Positions 1 through 8,651 of a stretch of 64,000 bases of DNA are shown in pieces (the stretch's first letter is position 1; every line of letters starts with the position of its first letter). Under the pieces are notes generated by a model that saw nothing but the letters and a program-made list of their open reading frames with translations, searched no databases and was not told the origin of the DNA. The DNA is from Paenibacillus sp. FSL H8-0079. GTDB taxonomy: Bacteria > Bacillota > Bacilli > Paenibacillales > Paenibacillaceae. Where the stretch lies: positions 2,666,001 to 2,730,000 of the forward strand of contig NZ_CP150300.1 of assembly GCF_037991315.1 (NCBI RefSeq). The letters are read 5' to 3'. The position numbers and the translations under genes are program-made.

Positions 1-2
1 AC

Positions 3-239
3 CCGCTCTACGACTTTTTGAAAAGATCAGGGCCTTTTGCTGGCTTTGATGAAACAGATATACAGGCCAAATTATTGAAATTAATGGTGGCCGATAAAGC
101 ACCAGAATGGTTACATGGAGATGCAATCAAATGGAATTTCACGAAATTCCTGATTGATGCAGAGGGTCGTGTGGTCAGACGCTTTGAACCGATCGACTCC
201 ATCGACGAGATTCAAGAAAGTATTAAACAGCTTCTATAA
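3..239 (+). CDS. glutathione peroxidase family protein, C-terminal part (5' end outside window)
   Basis: The open frame enters from the left edge (PLYDFLK...) and stops at 237-239, so only about 78 C-terminal residues are present. Glutathione peroxidase family proteins reduce peroxides, in bacteria usually with thioredoxin as reductant. The call rests on the stretch IKWNFTKFLIDAEGRV, which carries the conserved WNF(T/S)KFL block including the active-site Trp. The catalytic Cys and Gln lie upstream of the window. A second, complete member of the family at 41114-41668 has nearly the same block, so the two are paralogues. The TTG at 18 is internal and is not a start. Confidence 0.85.
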   Translation, partial: PLYDFLKRSGPFAGFDETDIQAKLLKLMVADKAPEWLHGDAIKWNFTKFLIDAEGRVVRRFEPIDSIDEIQESIKQLL

Positions 240-304
240 TTTCACTTTCATATATCCTATAGGGGCATGACTGGAGTCATTTCCCTCTCCCGAACAGGAG
301 GTGC

Positions 305-1168
305 ATGAATGTGCCGAGTATGATGCAATTTAGTGCTCCACTAGAGTATAGCTACCGTTCCACCAGTATGTTTAACCCAGGGAAGTCAGATGGATTCCAT
401 TCACATCCACACTATGAAATTTATTATTTTCATGCTGGAGAATGTACCTATATCATAGGAGACCGGGTATACAATCTGGAGCCGGGTGATCTGGTGCTGA
501 TGCATGGCTTGACTCTTCATCGACCGCATCCGAAACCAGGCAGTGCTTATGAGCGAAGCACACTGCATTTTGATCCGTCTGCCATGCGCAGCAGCCTGCA
601 TCCGGACCGCATGGTTGAGGTGCTCAAGCCATTTGAAGAACTCAGAAATTGCCGAGTCAATCTGACGGGAGAGACCCGCTCTGAATTCGAAGCACTGTTG
701 CATGATCTTCATCGTTTGTCTCAAAGTCAGAGCAATTTCAGGCAAGAGCGCATGAATGTGCGGCTGTGTGATCTGTTGTATTTTATAGCAGAGATCTGCC
801 AGGGAGATGTAGAAGAACACCTTCCTTCATCGGAGAGGGAGCGGCATGTGCAGCACATTATCCGTTATGTGGATACGCACTATATGAAGGATATTGGTCT
901 GGATGATTTGGCACTGGAATTGCATCTGTCAAAGCCATATCTGGCAGGCATGTTCAAGGAAATGACAGGGCTGACGATATTCAAATACCTGTATGACCGT
1001 CGCATCAATCAGGCGAAGCTGTTGTTTCAGTTCCAGCCGGAAATCACCGTGACAGAAGCAAGTCGATTGTCCGGTTTTAAACGCCTTTCACATTTTAGCC
1101 GGATGTTCAAACAAAGTGTGGGATGTTCGCCTGATCTGTATCGTTCCCAATTGCATCGTCAAACATAG
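305..1168 (+). CDS. AraC family transcriptional regulator with N-terminal cupin sensor
   Basis: About 287 residues. The first ~100 form a cupin-like sensor (HSHPHYEIYYFHAGE, then GDLVLMHG), typical of sugar-sensing AraC regulators. The last ~100 hold two helix-turn-helix units (IGLDDLALELHLSKPYLAGMFKE and the signature GFKRLSHFSRMFKQSVGCSP). The ligand is unknown. AGGAGG at 297-302 sits only a few bases before ATG 305, so the in-frame GTG at 311, about 8 bases from the site, may be the real start. The gene stands alone between a peroxidase gene and a terminator, so its target is not evident. Confidence 0.88.
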   Translation: MNVPSMMQFSAPLEYSYRSTSMFNPGKSDGFHSHPHYEIYYFHAGECTYIIGDRVYNLEPGDLVLMHGLTLHRPHPKPGSAYERSTLHFDPSAMRSSLHPDRMVEVLKPFEELRNCRVNLTGETRSEFEALLHDLHRLSQSQSNFRQERMNVRLCDLLYFIAEICQGDVEEHLPSSERERHVQHIIRYVDTHYMKDIGLDDLALELHLSKPYLAGMFKEMTGLTIFKYLYDRRINQAKLLFQFQPEITVTEASRLSGFKRLSHFSRMFKQSVGCSPDLYRSQLHRQT

Positions 1169-1180
1169 AAGCCTTCTGTG

Positions 1181-1211
1181 AGCTGACCAGCTTGTCTGGT
1201 TGGCTTTTTTT
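1181..1211 (+). terminator. Rho-independent terminator after the AraC gene
   Basis: AGCTGACCA pairs with TGGTTGGCT (two wobble pairs) around a 7-base loop, followed by a run of T. It lies 13 bases after the AraC stop codon. Confidence 0.75.
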
Positions 1212-1305
1212 GATGATTTTCTTTCAGGAAATGCATATCACCTTGTTTAGAGGACAGGCAGAACAGGTAAAGAAAGGGTAATGAAACCAGAGGAGGCGAT
1301 CATGA

Positions 1306-1560
1306 ATGAAAGAGCGCACACCGGATCAGAATAACAGCGATACCCGTCAGGAACGATCCCATGACAATCCCGAACAATACAAAACGGAGCACGACAGTTT
1401 GCTTGACCGACATGAAGAAGAACAGACTGTAGATCCAATTCCGATGGAAGATCTGAATATGGAGGCTCAGGAAGAGAAGAATAAAGATCAGACGAAAAGC
1501 AACTCGTCTACCGAAGAGAAATACCGGGCAGATTACCGCAAAAAGGCGAGCGAAGGGTAA
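1306..1560 (+). CDS. small hydrophilic protein of unknown function
   Basis: 84 residues, extremely rich in Glu, Asp, Gln, Asn, Arg and Lys, with no predicted membrane segment, cysteine or fold motif. AGAGGAGG at about 1290-1296 precedes ATG 1306 at a normal distance, which supports translation. The composition (EEQTVDPIPMEDLNMEAQEEK) suggests an intrinsically disordered protein like the small acidic proteins common in spore-forming Firmicutes. I do not recognise a family. It is monocistronic: the next gene has its own promoter. Confidence 0.6.
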   Translation: MKERTPDQNNSDTRQERSHDNPEQYKTEHDSLLDRHEEEQTVDPIPMEDLNMEAQEEKNKDQTKSNSSTEEKYRADYRKKASEG

Positions 1561-1635
1561 TTACAATTGCTTTTTTGAGCAAAGAGGTTGAAGTGTTTTC
1601 GGTGAATGTATATTTAGTGAAAATAAATTAGTTTG

Positions 1636-1664
1636 TTGACTAATGTATGTTACTATATTATAGT
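1636..1664 (+). promoter_or_regulatory. sigma-A-type promoter of the nitroreductase gene
   Basis: TTGACT (1636-1641) and TATAGT (1659-1664) are separated by 17 bases. The -10 region is bracketed by two exact direct repeats, GTTACTAT at 1649-1656 and 1663-1670, a plausible operator for a redox-responsive repressor. Confidence 0.6.
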
Positions 1665-1709
1665 TACTATGTTGGCAATGAAAAACACCATTTTGGGAGG
1701 CGAATAAGA

Positions 1710-2309
1710 ATGACTACTTTTTTTGATGCGTTAAAAAACAGAAGATCTTATTATGGAATCAGCAAGGAATCTACAATTTCGGATGCCAAAATCCAGGAAA
1801 TCGTAGAAGAAGCGGTGAAATATACACCAACTTCCTTCAACTCACAAACATCCCGTGCCGTTGTATTGCTCGGTGAACAGCATGATAAATTGTGGAATCA
1901 CACAGAAGAAATTTTGCGTGAAGTGGTAGGTAATGAAGAAGCCTTCAAATCCACAGCTGAGAAAATGACCGGATTCCGCAGTGGATATGGTACGGTTCTC
2001 TTCTTCGAAGACAACAATGTGATCGCACAGCTTCAACAGAATTTTGCAGCTTATGCAGATAACTTCCCGATCTGGGCTAACCAATCCAACGGTATGTTGC
2101 AACTGGTAATCTGGACTGCTCTGGAACAAGAAGGTCTGGGTGCATCTTTGCAGCACTACAATCCGCTGATTGACGAGAAAGTGAAGCAAGAATGGAACAT
2201 TCCTGAGAACTGGAGATTGATTGCTCAGATGCCATTTGGTAAACCAACGGCAGCACCAGGCGAGAAAGAGTTCCAACCGATCGAAGAGCGCGTAAAAGTA
2301 CACAAATAA
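1710..2309 (+). CDS. nitroreductase family protein (Frm2/Hbn1-like)
   Basis: 199 residues, the length of short FMN-dependent nitroreductases. N-terminal FDALKNRRSYYGISKES carries the RRS motif that contacts FMN phosphate, and YTPTSFNSQTSR is the usual second FMN-binding block. The C-terminal PFGKPTAAPGEKEF closes the flavin site. Members of the Frm2-like subgroup reduce nitro compounds and quinones in the cytoplasm and respond to oxidative or lipid stress. ATG 1710 is preferred over the upstream in-frame start at 1647 because GGGAGG at about 1695-1700 precedes it and the family begins at MTTFFDAL. The gene is monocistronic behind a clear promoter. Confidence 0.88.
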   Translation: MTTFFDALKNRRSYYGISKESTISDAKIQEIVEEAVKYTPTSFNSQTSRAVVLLGEQHDKLWNHTEEILREVVGNEEAFKSTAEKMTGFRSGYGTVLFFEDNNVIAQLQQNFAAYADNFPIWANQSNGMLQLVIWTALEQEGLGASLQHYNPLIDEKVKQEWNIPENWRLIAQMPFGKPTAAPGEKEFQPIEERVKVHK

Positions 2310-2346
2310 ATCAATTTCATAATACCTTTAGCTGCTTCAATCAAGG

Positions 2347-2386
2347 CTAGATATAGATCAAAACGTTTCAATTTGTCTATATCTAG
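2347..2386. repeat. perfect 11-bp inverted repeat downstream of the nitroreductase gene
   Basis: CTAGATATAGA at 2347-2357 and TCTATATCTAG at 2376-2386 are exact inverted repeats with an 18-base loop. No T run follows, so it is not a classical terminator. It may protect the mRNA 3' end or be a protein-binding site. Confidence 0.55.
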
Positions 2387-2524
2387 TTACATAAATTCAT
2401 TTTAATGAGTTATGAAATTGATTCAAGTAAGCTTCGCATTTCCCAACATTTAACCACATACGGCCTCGCTTCAATTTGATACGATGATACTTGATCGTAA
2501 TTCAATGAAGGGAGGCTTTTTAAT

Positions 2525-4156
2525 GTGAATAATAGATTAAAAGACATAACGAACCAACGTCTATGGAAAATGGCCTTATGCGGGATATTAGTACTTGGAT
2601 CGGTGGCTGGATATAGCAATATTGTTCAAGCTGCAACAGTCCAGAAACAGTTTCAGGATACGCGTACCAGTTATGCCAAGGATGCCATTACACATTTGGT
2701 GGACAAAGGCATTGCTGCCGGTACTTCAGAGACTACGTTTGAACCGAAGAAAGCCGTTACTCGTGCAGAATTTGCGACATTTGCGGTGAGATTGCTAGGT
2801 TTGAAGCCCGTTAAAAATAACATTAATCCTTATCAGGATATAAGCATGAATGCTTGGTATTACGGCAACGTTGCCGCCATGACGAATCTTTTTATTCTGG
2901 AGGGCAAGGGTCAGGGAACGTTCCAGCCTAACGCTTCCATTACGCGCGAAGAAGCGGCAGCCCTGCTAGTTCGGATGTTAAAACAGCAACCCGTAGAGAC
3001 ATCACTCTTATCTTCAACGTATTACGATGCAGCTGATATCTCAGACTGGGCACGCCCTTATGTGCAGACGGTATATCAACTTGGACTAATGCGGGGAAGC
3101 GAAGGCGTGTTCCGACCACATGACCAGGTAACACGCGAAGAAGCAGCCGTTATGCTCGATGCCATTTTACAAAAGAAAACATGGTCTGAACAGTTACAAC
3201 GTGGGGATGAGCTCGGCGTTCAGCTGGGGTGGCAATATAACTCCACTACAGCCGAATTCAAGAAGCAAGTGGAACACTCTGAGGTCAATACGCTCGTCCC
3301 ACGCTGGTTTTTCCTGAACAGCAGTATGAAAGTAACAGATCACGCCGACCCGACACTGATCTCCTGGGCATCCGCTACTGACAGGCAGCTATGGCCATTG
3401 CTTGGTAATCGTTCGGATTCGGCACTTACCCATCAGATGTTATCCAGTTCGGTCAACCGAGCTGCGGTGATCTCACAGGTAGCCGCCTTTGTCAAAACCT
3501 ATAAGCTGGACGGGATTAATGTGGACTTCGAGAATGTCGATCCTGCGGATCGTGAAGGGTTAACCGCATTTGTCACTTCCTTGACGGCTACGTTGCACGC
3601 ACTGGGTGCAGTAGTGTCTGTGGATGTATCACCAGACCTTGGTACAGATTGGACGGATGCATTTGATTATGCCAAACTGGGTGCTGTATCGGATTACATG
3701 GTGCTGATGGGATACGAGGAACACTGGAACGGTGATCCGAAAGCAGGATCAGTGGCGTCTCTTCCATGGTTGGAAAAAGCATTGGATACCATGCTCTCCG
3801 AGGTGGTACGTGCCAAAACAATTTTGGCTCTTCCGCTATATACACGGGACTGGTCTTCAGTGAATCCGGCAGCTAGTTCTTGGGACATTACACTGGCAGA
3901 ACAGGGAACACGTGCGCATACCACGGGATCTGTAAGACGATGGGATGCAAGTCTGGTTCAATATATTATCGGGTACAACAGTAACGGTATGCCAAGATAT
4001 ATATGGGCAGAGGATAGTCGTTCGTTATCTGCCAAAGTGTTGATGAGTGAGCAACGGCAAATTGCTGGACTGGCATACTGGTATATGGGCGGCGAAACAG
4101 CCGATGTATGGAATGCTATATCGAATGCATCGCGATTTGAATCTTATAATTTTTAA
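2525..4156 (+). CDS. secreted S-layer-homology protein with GH18 catalytic domain
   Basis: 543 residues. A signal peptide (hydrophobic core ALCGILVLGSVAGY, likely cut after IVQA) is followed by three SLH repeats, roughly residues 38-215, each ending in a TREEAA/TRAEFA-type motif. These should anchor the protein to secondary cell wall polymer. The rest is a family 18 glycosidase barrel containing DGINVDFENVD, the DxxDxDxE motif with the catalytic acid Glu intact. The likely role is hydrolysis of peptidoglycan or chitin-like glycans at the cell surface or in spores. GTG 2525 is the start: AAGGGAGG at 2508-2515 fits, and ATG 2523 runs straight into a stop. Confidence 0.9.
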   Translation: MNNRLKDITNQRLWKMALCGILVLGSVAGYSNIVQAATVQKQFQDTRTSYAKDAITHLVDKGIAAGTSETTFEPKKAVTRAEFATFAVRLLGLKPVKNNINPYQDISMNAWYYGNVAAMTNLFILEGKGQGTFQPNASITREEAAALLVRMLKQQPVETSLLSSTYYDAADISDWARPYVQTVYQLGLMRGSEGVFRPHDQVTREEAAVMLDAILQKKTWSEQLQRGDELGVQLGWQYNSTTAEFKKQVEHSEVNTLVPRWFFLNSSMKVTDHADPTLISWASATDRQLWPLLGNRSDSALTHQMLSSSVNRAAVISQVAAFVKTYKLDGINVDFENVDPADREGLTAFVTSLTATLHALGAVVSVDVSPDLGTDWTDAFDYAKLGAVSDYMVLMGYEEHWNGDPKAGSVASLPWLEKALDTMLSEVVRAKTILALPLYTRDWSSVNPAASSWDITLAEQGTRAHTTGSVRRWDASLVQYIIGYNSNGMPRYIWAEDSRSLSAKVLMSEQRQIAGLAYWYMGGETADVWNAISNASRFESYNF

Positions 4157-4175
4157 GCAATCATAAATCTTATAG

Positions 4176-4222
4176 GCCCAAACTCACCGTGATTCGGGCG
4201 GATGGTTTGGGTCTGTTTATTT
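4176..4222 (+). terminator. terminator after the SLH/GH18 gene
   Basis: CCCAAAC and GTTTGGG pair around an inner loop and are followed by the T-rich stretch TCTGTTTATTTT, about 20 bases after the stop codon. Confidence 0.7.
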
Positions 4223-4315
4223 TGGTATAAGATAAGCAATAAGAGGACGCGTTAAGTTTGACTGAACGGTTTAATGTATAGAAGGACAAAATATATGTTC
4301 AGGAGGAGAAGGAGC

Positions 4316-5233
4316 ATGCGAGAGGTTGATTGCATAATCGTAGGTGGAGGGCTCGCAGGGCTTCAGGCAGCCATTCAGCTTGGGCGTTATTCGGCCCATC
4401 AGGTGTTGGTGATCGATGCGGGAGAGGGCAGATCGACGTTGTGTCGGACTTATCATAATATTCTCGGTTTCCCCGATGGGGTGTCTGGCGAAGAACTCCG
4501 TGCCCGAGGCAGGATTCAGGCAGAGCGGACAGGCATATCTTTTGAGAAAGACCGTATCGTAAAAGCGGGACGTCAGGGTGACAAGATTCAATTATTCGGT
4601 ACTTCCGGATCTGAATATAGGAGCAAAACCGTACTACTGGCAACAGGGCTCTCGGATAGAGTTCCCGATATTCCGGGATTAACTCCGACGCTGGGGCGTA
4701 CAGTCTATGTCTGCCCTGATTGCGATGGCTATGAGATTCAGGATCAACGTACAGTCCTGTTGGGATCTGGTGAAGCAGGTGCCAATATGGCGATGATTTT
4801 AATTCAGCGTACGAATGATCTGTTATATATCAATCATGAGCAGGCCCCCATATCTGCTGAGCTTCATCGCAGCATGAAAGAGGCAGGAGTTCGCTATCTG
4901 GAAGTGGCGGTCCAGGAAGTGCAGCAGATCGAGGACGGCCATATCACCGGTGTTCTGACCGAAGATGGACAGATTTTTGAGTCGGAGCGAGGGTTTATCG
5001 CATTTGGAGGCAATCGTGTACACTATGAACTGGCAGAGCAGCTTGGAGCTGTGATCGCAGATAATAAACATGTAGAAGCTGATCCACGCAGCTTGCAGGC
5101 AGCGACGAATGTATGGATTGCCGGAGATCTGGGTTTACATGCAGAGCAAGCAACGGTTGCGATGGGTGAAGGTTCCATTGCCGCGATCTGGATTCATAAG
5201 GCGCTGCAGCAGATGACAAAGGATTCACTTTGA
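4316..5233 (+). CDS. FAD-dependent thioredoxin-reductase-like oxidoreductase
   Basis: 305 residues. An N-terminal dinucleotide fold (VDCIIVGGGLAGLQAA) binds FAD, a second (VLLGSGEAGANMA) should bind NAD(P)H, and the C-terminal VWIAGDLG is the second FAD motif. The central YVCPDCDGYE corresponds to the CxxC redox centre of thioredoxin reductases, with CPDC in place of CATC. It therefore probably moves electrons from NAD(P)H through FAD to a disulfide, but the partner is unknown; it could be a thioredoxin or a small-molecule dithiol as in gliotoxin-type enzymes. ATG 4316 follows AGGAGGAGAAGGAG; upstream in-frame starts (4274, 4295) lack a comparable site. Confidence 0.85.
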   Translation: MREVDCIIVGGGLAGLQAAIQLGRYSAHQVLVIDAGEGRSTLCRTYHNILGFPDGVSGEELRARGRIQAERTGISFEKDRIVKAGRQGDKIQLFGTSGSEYRSKTVLLATGLSDRVPDIPGLTPTLGRTVYVCPDCDGYEIQDQRTVLLGSGEAGANMAMILIQRTNDLLYINHEQAPISAELHRSMKEAGVRYLEVAVQEVQQIEDGHITGVLTEDGQIFESERGFIAFGGNRVHYELAEQLGAVIADNKHVEADPRSLQAATNVWIAGDLGLHAEQATVAMGEGSIAAIWIHKALQQMTKDSL

Positions 5234-5278
5234 AATGCACCTCCTGATATGAGGTTGATTGTTCAATTTTGCATTACC

Positions 5279-5320
5279 AAAAAGTCCTCCCAAGCCATGC
5301 ATGTGGCAGGAGGACTTTTT
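5279..5320. terminator. bidirectional terminator between convergent genes
   Basis: AAAAAGTCCTCC and GGAGGACTTTTT are perfect 12-base inverted repeats, giving a T run on both strands. It separates the plus-strand flavoprotein gene from the minus-strand small gene ending at 5355. Confidence 0.9.
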
Positions 5321-5354
5321 GAGCTATCTTTTGCTAGGTAGAAAAGAATCACGC

Positions 5355-5564
5355 TTATTTACTCGATGAATCCGTTGACTTGGAAGAAGACTTCTCGTCC
5401 TTAGAGTCATGTGAGAAATCTTTGCGAATGTTGTCCACGATATCGCCAACGACACCTTCAATCATATCGGTTGGCCCGGGATTCTGCTTGTCTGGGTGTA
5501 TAACCGTGTTCACGCCTGGTTCAAGTTCATCATTTGTTTTCTCATGTTTGGTTTTGTCGCTCAT
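5355..5564 (-). CDS. small acidic disordered protein of unknown function
   Basis: 69 residues from the ATG at 5562-5564, preceded by AAGGAGGG. The upstream in-frame TTG at 5615 has no support. The protein starts MSDKTKHEKTNDEL, has a short amphipathic stretch (DMIEGVVGDIVDNIRKDF) and ends in a Ser/Lys-rich tail. No cysteines or membrane segments. I do not recognise a family; the composition fits the small stress- or spore-associated proteins common in Bacillales. Confidence 0.6.
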   Translation of the reverse strand: MSDKTKHEKTNDELEPGVNTVIHPDKQNPGPTDMIEGVVGDIVDNIRKDFSHDSKDEKSSSKSTDSSSK

Positions 5565-5807
5565 GGGAAATCCCTCCTTGTTCCGTAATGTACAGGTGTT
5601 TCTTAACATAACCAAACACCATTACGTATATGTAAACGATTAACCGCTGGAGTTCATTTGAAACGTGATGCTCGAAGATCAGGACGTTTACAGGATAGAA
5701 ATGGACTGATTAATCTTGGACAAGCAGTTTATATTATAGATAACCGGTTAATGTTACGCGTGTTGCATGAATCCAATGAACGACTACTTTCAAGGAGGTT
5801 ATTCAGA

Positions 5808-6114
5808 TGAATGAACAAAATCACGTCATCCATAAAGATGGCCAAGTTTCGACTGACAAGGTGGACAATGCAATGATGCATTCAAAGAATACCTGGGTAA
5901 GCGAATTGCGATGGGAGAATCCATTGGACTAAGCGAGGAGCAGATGGCCAAAATCGCCGAGAAAGTAGCAGATTATCTGGCAGATCGGGAAGAACCTCGT
6001 AATCGTGAAGAAAAACTGCTTCAGGAGCTGTGGAATGTCGGCAAGGAAGATGAACGTCACATGCTGGCTCATATGCTCGTTCGTTTGGCGCAAAGCTCCA
6101 CAACAAATCATTAA
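5808..6114 (+). pseudogene. DUF3243 (YmfJ-like) gene with apparent internal deletion and frameshift
   Basis: A good ribosome site (AAGGAGG at 5791-5797) leads to ATG 5808, whose frame reads MNEQNHVIHKDGQVSTDK and ends at 5931-5933 after 41 codons. A second frame picks up at about 5875 (DAFKEYLGKRIAMGESIG) and runs to 6114 with the conserved DUF3243 body, including ADREEPRNREEKLLQELWNV. The second frame has no start with a ribosome site: its first ATG (5911) falls inside the conserved domain. The simplest reading is one gene that lost a segment near 5870-5880, shifting the frame. A sequencing error or programmed frameshift is possible. DUF3243 has no established function. Confidence 0.7.
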
Positions 6115-6125
6115 GAGTAGCAAGT

Positions 6126-6163
6126 AAAGAACCCCTGAATGGCGATGCCTTCAAGGGTTCTTT
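6126..6163 (+). terminator. terminator after the DUF3243 gene
   Basis: AAAGAACCC pairs with GGGTTCTTT, 12 bases after the stop codon. The T run is short, but the stem is perfect. Confidence 0.7.
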
Positions 6164-6360
6164 GCCGTTTACGAAGACGATAGACAGAAGTGATGACGCG
6201 CGTTGTAACTATTTTTAATCTGGCTGATACTTTTATAATCTCTGTTCCAAGTATGATAGGAAAAGAAAGAACGTTGGAATGGATAGTTCACATGAGCGTT
6301 TGAGAAGAAAGACTTCCGGTTAAGGAATAGTAACGTTCATATTAAGGAGAGATGTTACCT

Positions 6361-6927
6361 ATGAAGAACGCGACAAAACAATGGAAACTACGAATGATCG
6401 GTGCAGTTGTTGCTTTACTTGGTATGATTGTGCTGACTACATATTTGCTTACCCCTGCGAATGCTCAAGGTAGTACGGACGCTCAACAACCTTCTGCGAA
6501 AGAAGCTCAGGTTGCAAACTCCGAGATGTTTACTGCCTACGTGGAAGGTTTGCACCAAGAGAATGGCAAGTTGTATATGACAGTGGACAAGATTGGCTGG
6601 TATCAAGGTGAAGAAGCCGATGCGGTTTTTGCACAGCGTAACCCGGAAGCCGGTATAGATGGTGCTCCAGATGGTTACTATATTGTTAATGACAGCAAAG
6701 AGCAGGAACAGGTTGAAGTTAGCGCCAATGCTGAAGTATTGATGCAGTTGTACGATCGGGATGGTACGATGCAGGGCGCAGACATTCAGTGGAATGAACC
6801 TGTGACATTATCCAAGTTCGAATCGTTGTATGAGAATACCCGTATCCTTGATCTCTCTGTATTCCCGTATCATCTGACGGTGCAGGACGGAAAAGTTACT
6901 AAAATTGTGCAACAATACATCCCATAA
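6361..6927 (+). CDS. secreted protein of unknown function
   Basis: 188 residues. Residues 1-34 form a signal peptide: a basic start (MKNATKQWKLR), a hydrophobic core (MIGAVVALLGMIVLTTYLL) and a likely cut after PANA. The mature part is acidic, without cysteines, and contains repeated beta-type segments such as KLYMTVDKIGWYQGEEAD. I do not recognise a family. ATG 6361 is preferred over ATG 6352 because AAGGAGAG at 6344-6351 would overlap the latter. Monocistronic, closed by a terminator. Confidence 0.7.
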   Translation: MKNATKQWKLRMIGAVVALLGMIVLTTYLLTPANAQGSTDAQQPSAKEAQVANSEMFTAYVEGLHQENGKLYMTVDKIGWYQGEEADAVFAQRNPEAGIDGAPDGYYIVNDSKEQEQVEVSANAEVLMQLYDRDGTMQGADIQWNEPVTLSKFESLYENTRILDLSVFPYHLTVQDGKVTKIVQQYIP

Positions 6928-6951
6928 AAATGAGATGAAATTGATCAGTCA

Positions 6952-6993
6952 AGCATTCCTCCGGTTCTTTGGAACGGTGAGGGATGCTTTTTA
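6952..6993 (+). terminator. terminator after the secreted protein gene
   Basis: AGCATTCCTC pairs with GAGGGATGCT (one mismatch) and a T run follows. Confidence 0.75.
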
Positions 6994-7085
6994 GTTATGA
7001 CAAATTCATGAAAGCGATTGTAATTAATGGTAGGTACATGTATCATTATTGGAATGGCGTTTTTACATAGTTCAGGAGGAGCCTC

Positions 7086-7943
7086 ATGCTTAAAGACATG
7101 ATTGCATTAACCAAACCCGGACTTCTAAGGCTGAATGTGTTTGCGGTGGCGGTAGGATTCTGGGTAGCTTCAAAATGGGATATCAACTGGTTATCTCTGC
7201 TCATGGTCGTGATTGGATCAACTTTGGTTATTGCTTCAGCTTGTGTGATTAACAATTATTGGGATCGTGAATTGGACCAAAAAATGGAGCGCACCAAAAA
7301 AAGGATGGATTACATTAACCATCTGAAGCCAGGGTTTGTACTTGGTTATGGCATTATCCTTGGTGTTGTGGGACTAGCAGTACTGTATCTCCTGGTGAAT
7401 CCGTTATCAGGTTGGATGGCCCTGCTCGGATGGTTCGCTTACATCGTGATTTACACGATGTGGTTGAAACGCAGTTCAACGTGGAGCACGTCGCTGGGTG
7501 GAATTGCGGGAGCGATGCCTCCTGTCATCGGTTATACAGCTGTAACGAATGAAATTGATGCAGGTGCCTGGTTGCTGTTCGCGCTTTTGTTCCTGTGGCA
7601 ACCACCACACTTCTGGTCATTGGGGATTCGCCGGGTGGAGGAGTATCGCGCTGCCGGTTTTCCGTTGTTGCCTGTCGTAAAAGGGGTAAAACGTACCAAA
7701 CTTCAGATGATTCCTTACGTTTTCCTGCTGCTTCCTGCCGTATTTCTGTTGTATTACTACGACTATGTTGGTCTGGTATTCCTGATTGTATCCCTGATCG
7801 GTGGGCTAATCTGGTTCGTGCATACACTTAGCGGACTGAAGACACAGGATGATGAGAAATGGGCAAAAGTGAACTTTCTGATCTCGGTGAACTATCTCAT
7901 GCTCGTATTTATTGTCATGGTCGCGAACACGGTATGGTCATAA
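7086..7943 (+). CDS. ctaB: protoheme IX farnesyltransferase (heme O synthase)
   Basis: 285 residues, a polytopic membrane protein of the UbiA prenyltransferase superfamily. It transfers a farnesyl group from farnesyl diphosphate to protoheme IX, giving heme O for terminal oxidases. The first Asp-rich motif is NNYWDRELDQKMERTKKR, where NxxxDxxxD binds the Mg-diphosphate, and the conserved LWQPPHFWSL block is intact. AGGAGGAG precedes ATG 7086. No other cytochrome oxidase gene lies nearby, so this copy stands alone. Confidence 0.93.
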   Translation: MLKDMIALTKPGLLRLNVFAVAVGFWVASKWDINWLSLLMVVIGSTLVIASACVINNYWDRELDQKMERTKKRMDYINHLKPGFVLGYGIILGVVGLAVLYLLVNPLSGWMALLGWFAYIVIYTMWLKRSSTWSTSLGGIAGAMPPVIGYTAVTNEIDAGAWLLFALLFLWQPPHFWSLGIRRVEEYRAAGFPLLPVVKGVKRTKLQMIPYVFLLLPAVFLLYYYDYVGLVFLIVSLIGGLIWFVHTLSGLKTQDDEKWAKVNFLISVNYLMLVFIVMVANTVWS

Positions 7944-8006
7944 TTAGACGATGAACAGATCGTTTTGCGAGAGATTTCACCTCAAGCTAGCTGGCTGCAT
8001 CGAATG

Positions 8007-8076
8007 AAAAAGCACACGATGGAATAGCGTTTGGACAACCTAGGTTGTTAAAACATATTCTCTGGGGTGCTTTTTT
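8007..8076 (+). terminator. probable terminator downstream of ctaB
   Basis: AAAAAGCAC (8008-8016) pairs with GTGCTTTTTT (8067-8076) across a long loop that contains the perfect small hairpin CAACCTAGGTTG. The outer stem and T run look like a terminator with an internal hairpin. Confidence 0.55.
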
Positions 8077-8138
8077 GGTATAATAAAACAATTGAATTAT
8101 ATATGTGGGAATTATAATGCAAGATGGGAAGTGACAGC

Positions 8139-8621
8139 ATGAGTAATTTGGAACAGGCCGTGCAATGGAGACAAGAAGGTAAAGTACAGGAAGCGATTGA
8201 ACTATTGCAAGAGATTACAGGGCAGGAACCCGAGAATGCGAATGTCTGGTATCAGCTGGCTTGGGCACATGATTCGCTTGGATTGGAGCGGGAGGCTGTC
8301 CCGCATTATGAGAAGGCACTAAGTCTTGGGCTTTCTGCTGAGGACAGAGCAGGCGCAATACTCGGGCTGGGCAGCACATATCGAACGCTTGGACAGTATG
8401 AGCAGGCAAAGGATTGGTTTGAAAAGGGGATGAAAGAATTCCCGGCGTACCGGGAATTTGAGGTATTCTATGCCATGGTGCTCTATAATCTGGGTGAACA
8501 TGCAGAAGCGATGCAACGACTGCTCGTGCAACTCGCAGATACATCAAGTGACAAGAGAATAAACGACTATAACCGAGCGATACGTTTCTACGCAGATCAG
8601 CTGGATCGGGTGTGGGAATAG
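8139..8621 (+). CDS. tetratricopeptide repeat protein
   Basis: 160 residues with three or four TPR-type helical pairs, for example VWYQLAWAHDSLGLEREAVP and ILGLGSTYRTLGQYEQAKDW, both with the A/G/Y pattern of TPR helices. No signal peptide or membrane segment, so it is probably a cytoplasmic scaffold for protein contacts; partners are unknown. ATG 8139 has GGGAAGTG about seven bases upstream and is preferred over the in-frame ATG 8124. The small membrane protein gene at 8652 follows after 30 bases and may be co-transcribed. Confidence 0.8.
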   Translation: MSNLEQAVQWRQEGKVQEAIELLQEITGQEPENANVWYQLAWAHDSLGLEREAVPHYEKALSLGLSAEDRAGAILGLGSTYRTLGQYEQAKDWFEKGMKEFPAYREFEVFYAMVLYNLGEHAEAMQRLLVQLADTSSDKRINDYNRAIRFYADQLDRVWE

Positions 8622-8651
8622 ATCGAAGACACAGAAAAGGGAGATGGATGT

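Noticed and set aside
5911..6114. DUF3243 body as a stand-alone gene from ATG 5911
   Set aside because: No ribosome site, and the start would cut off conserved residues that are present in frame upstream.
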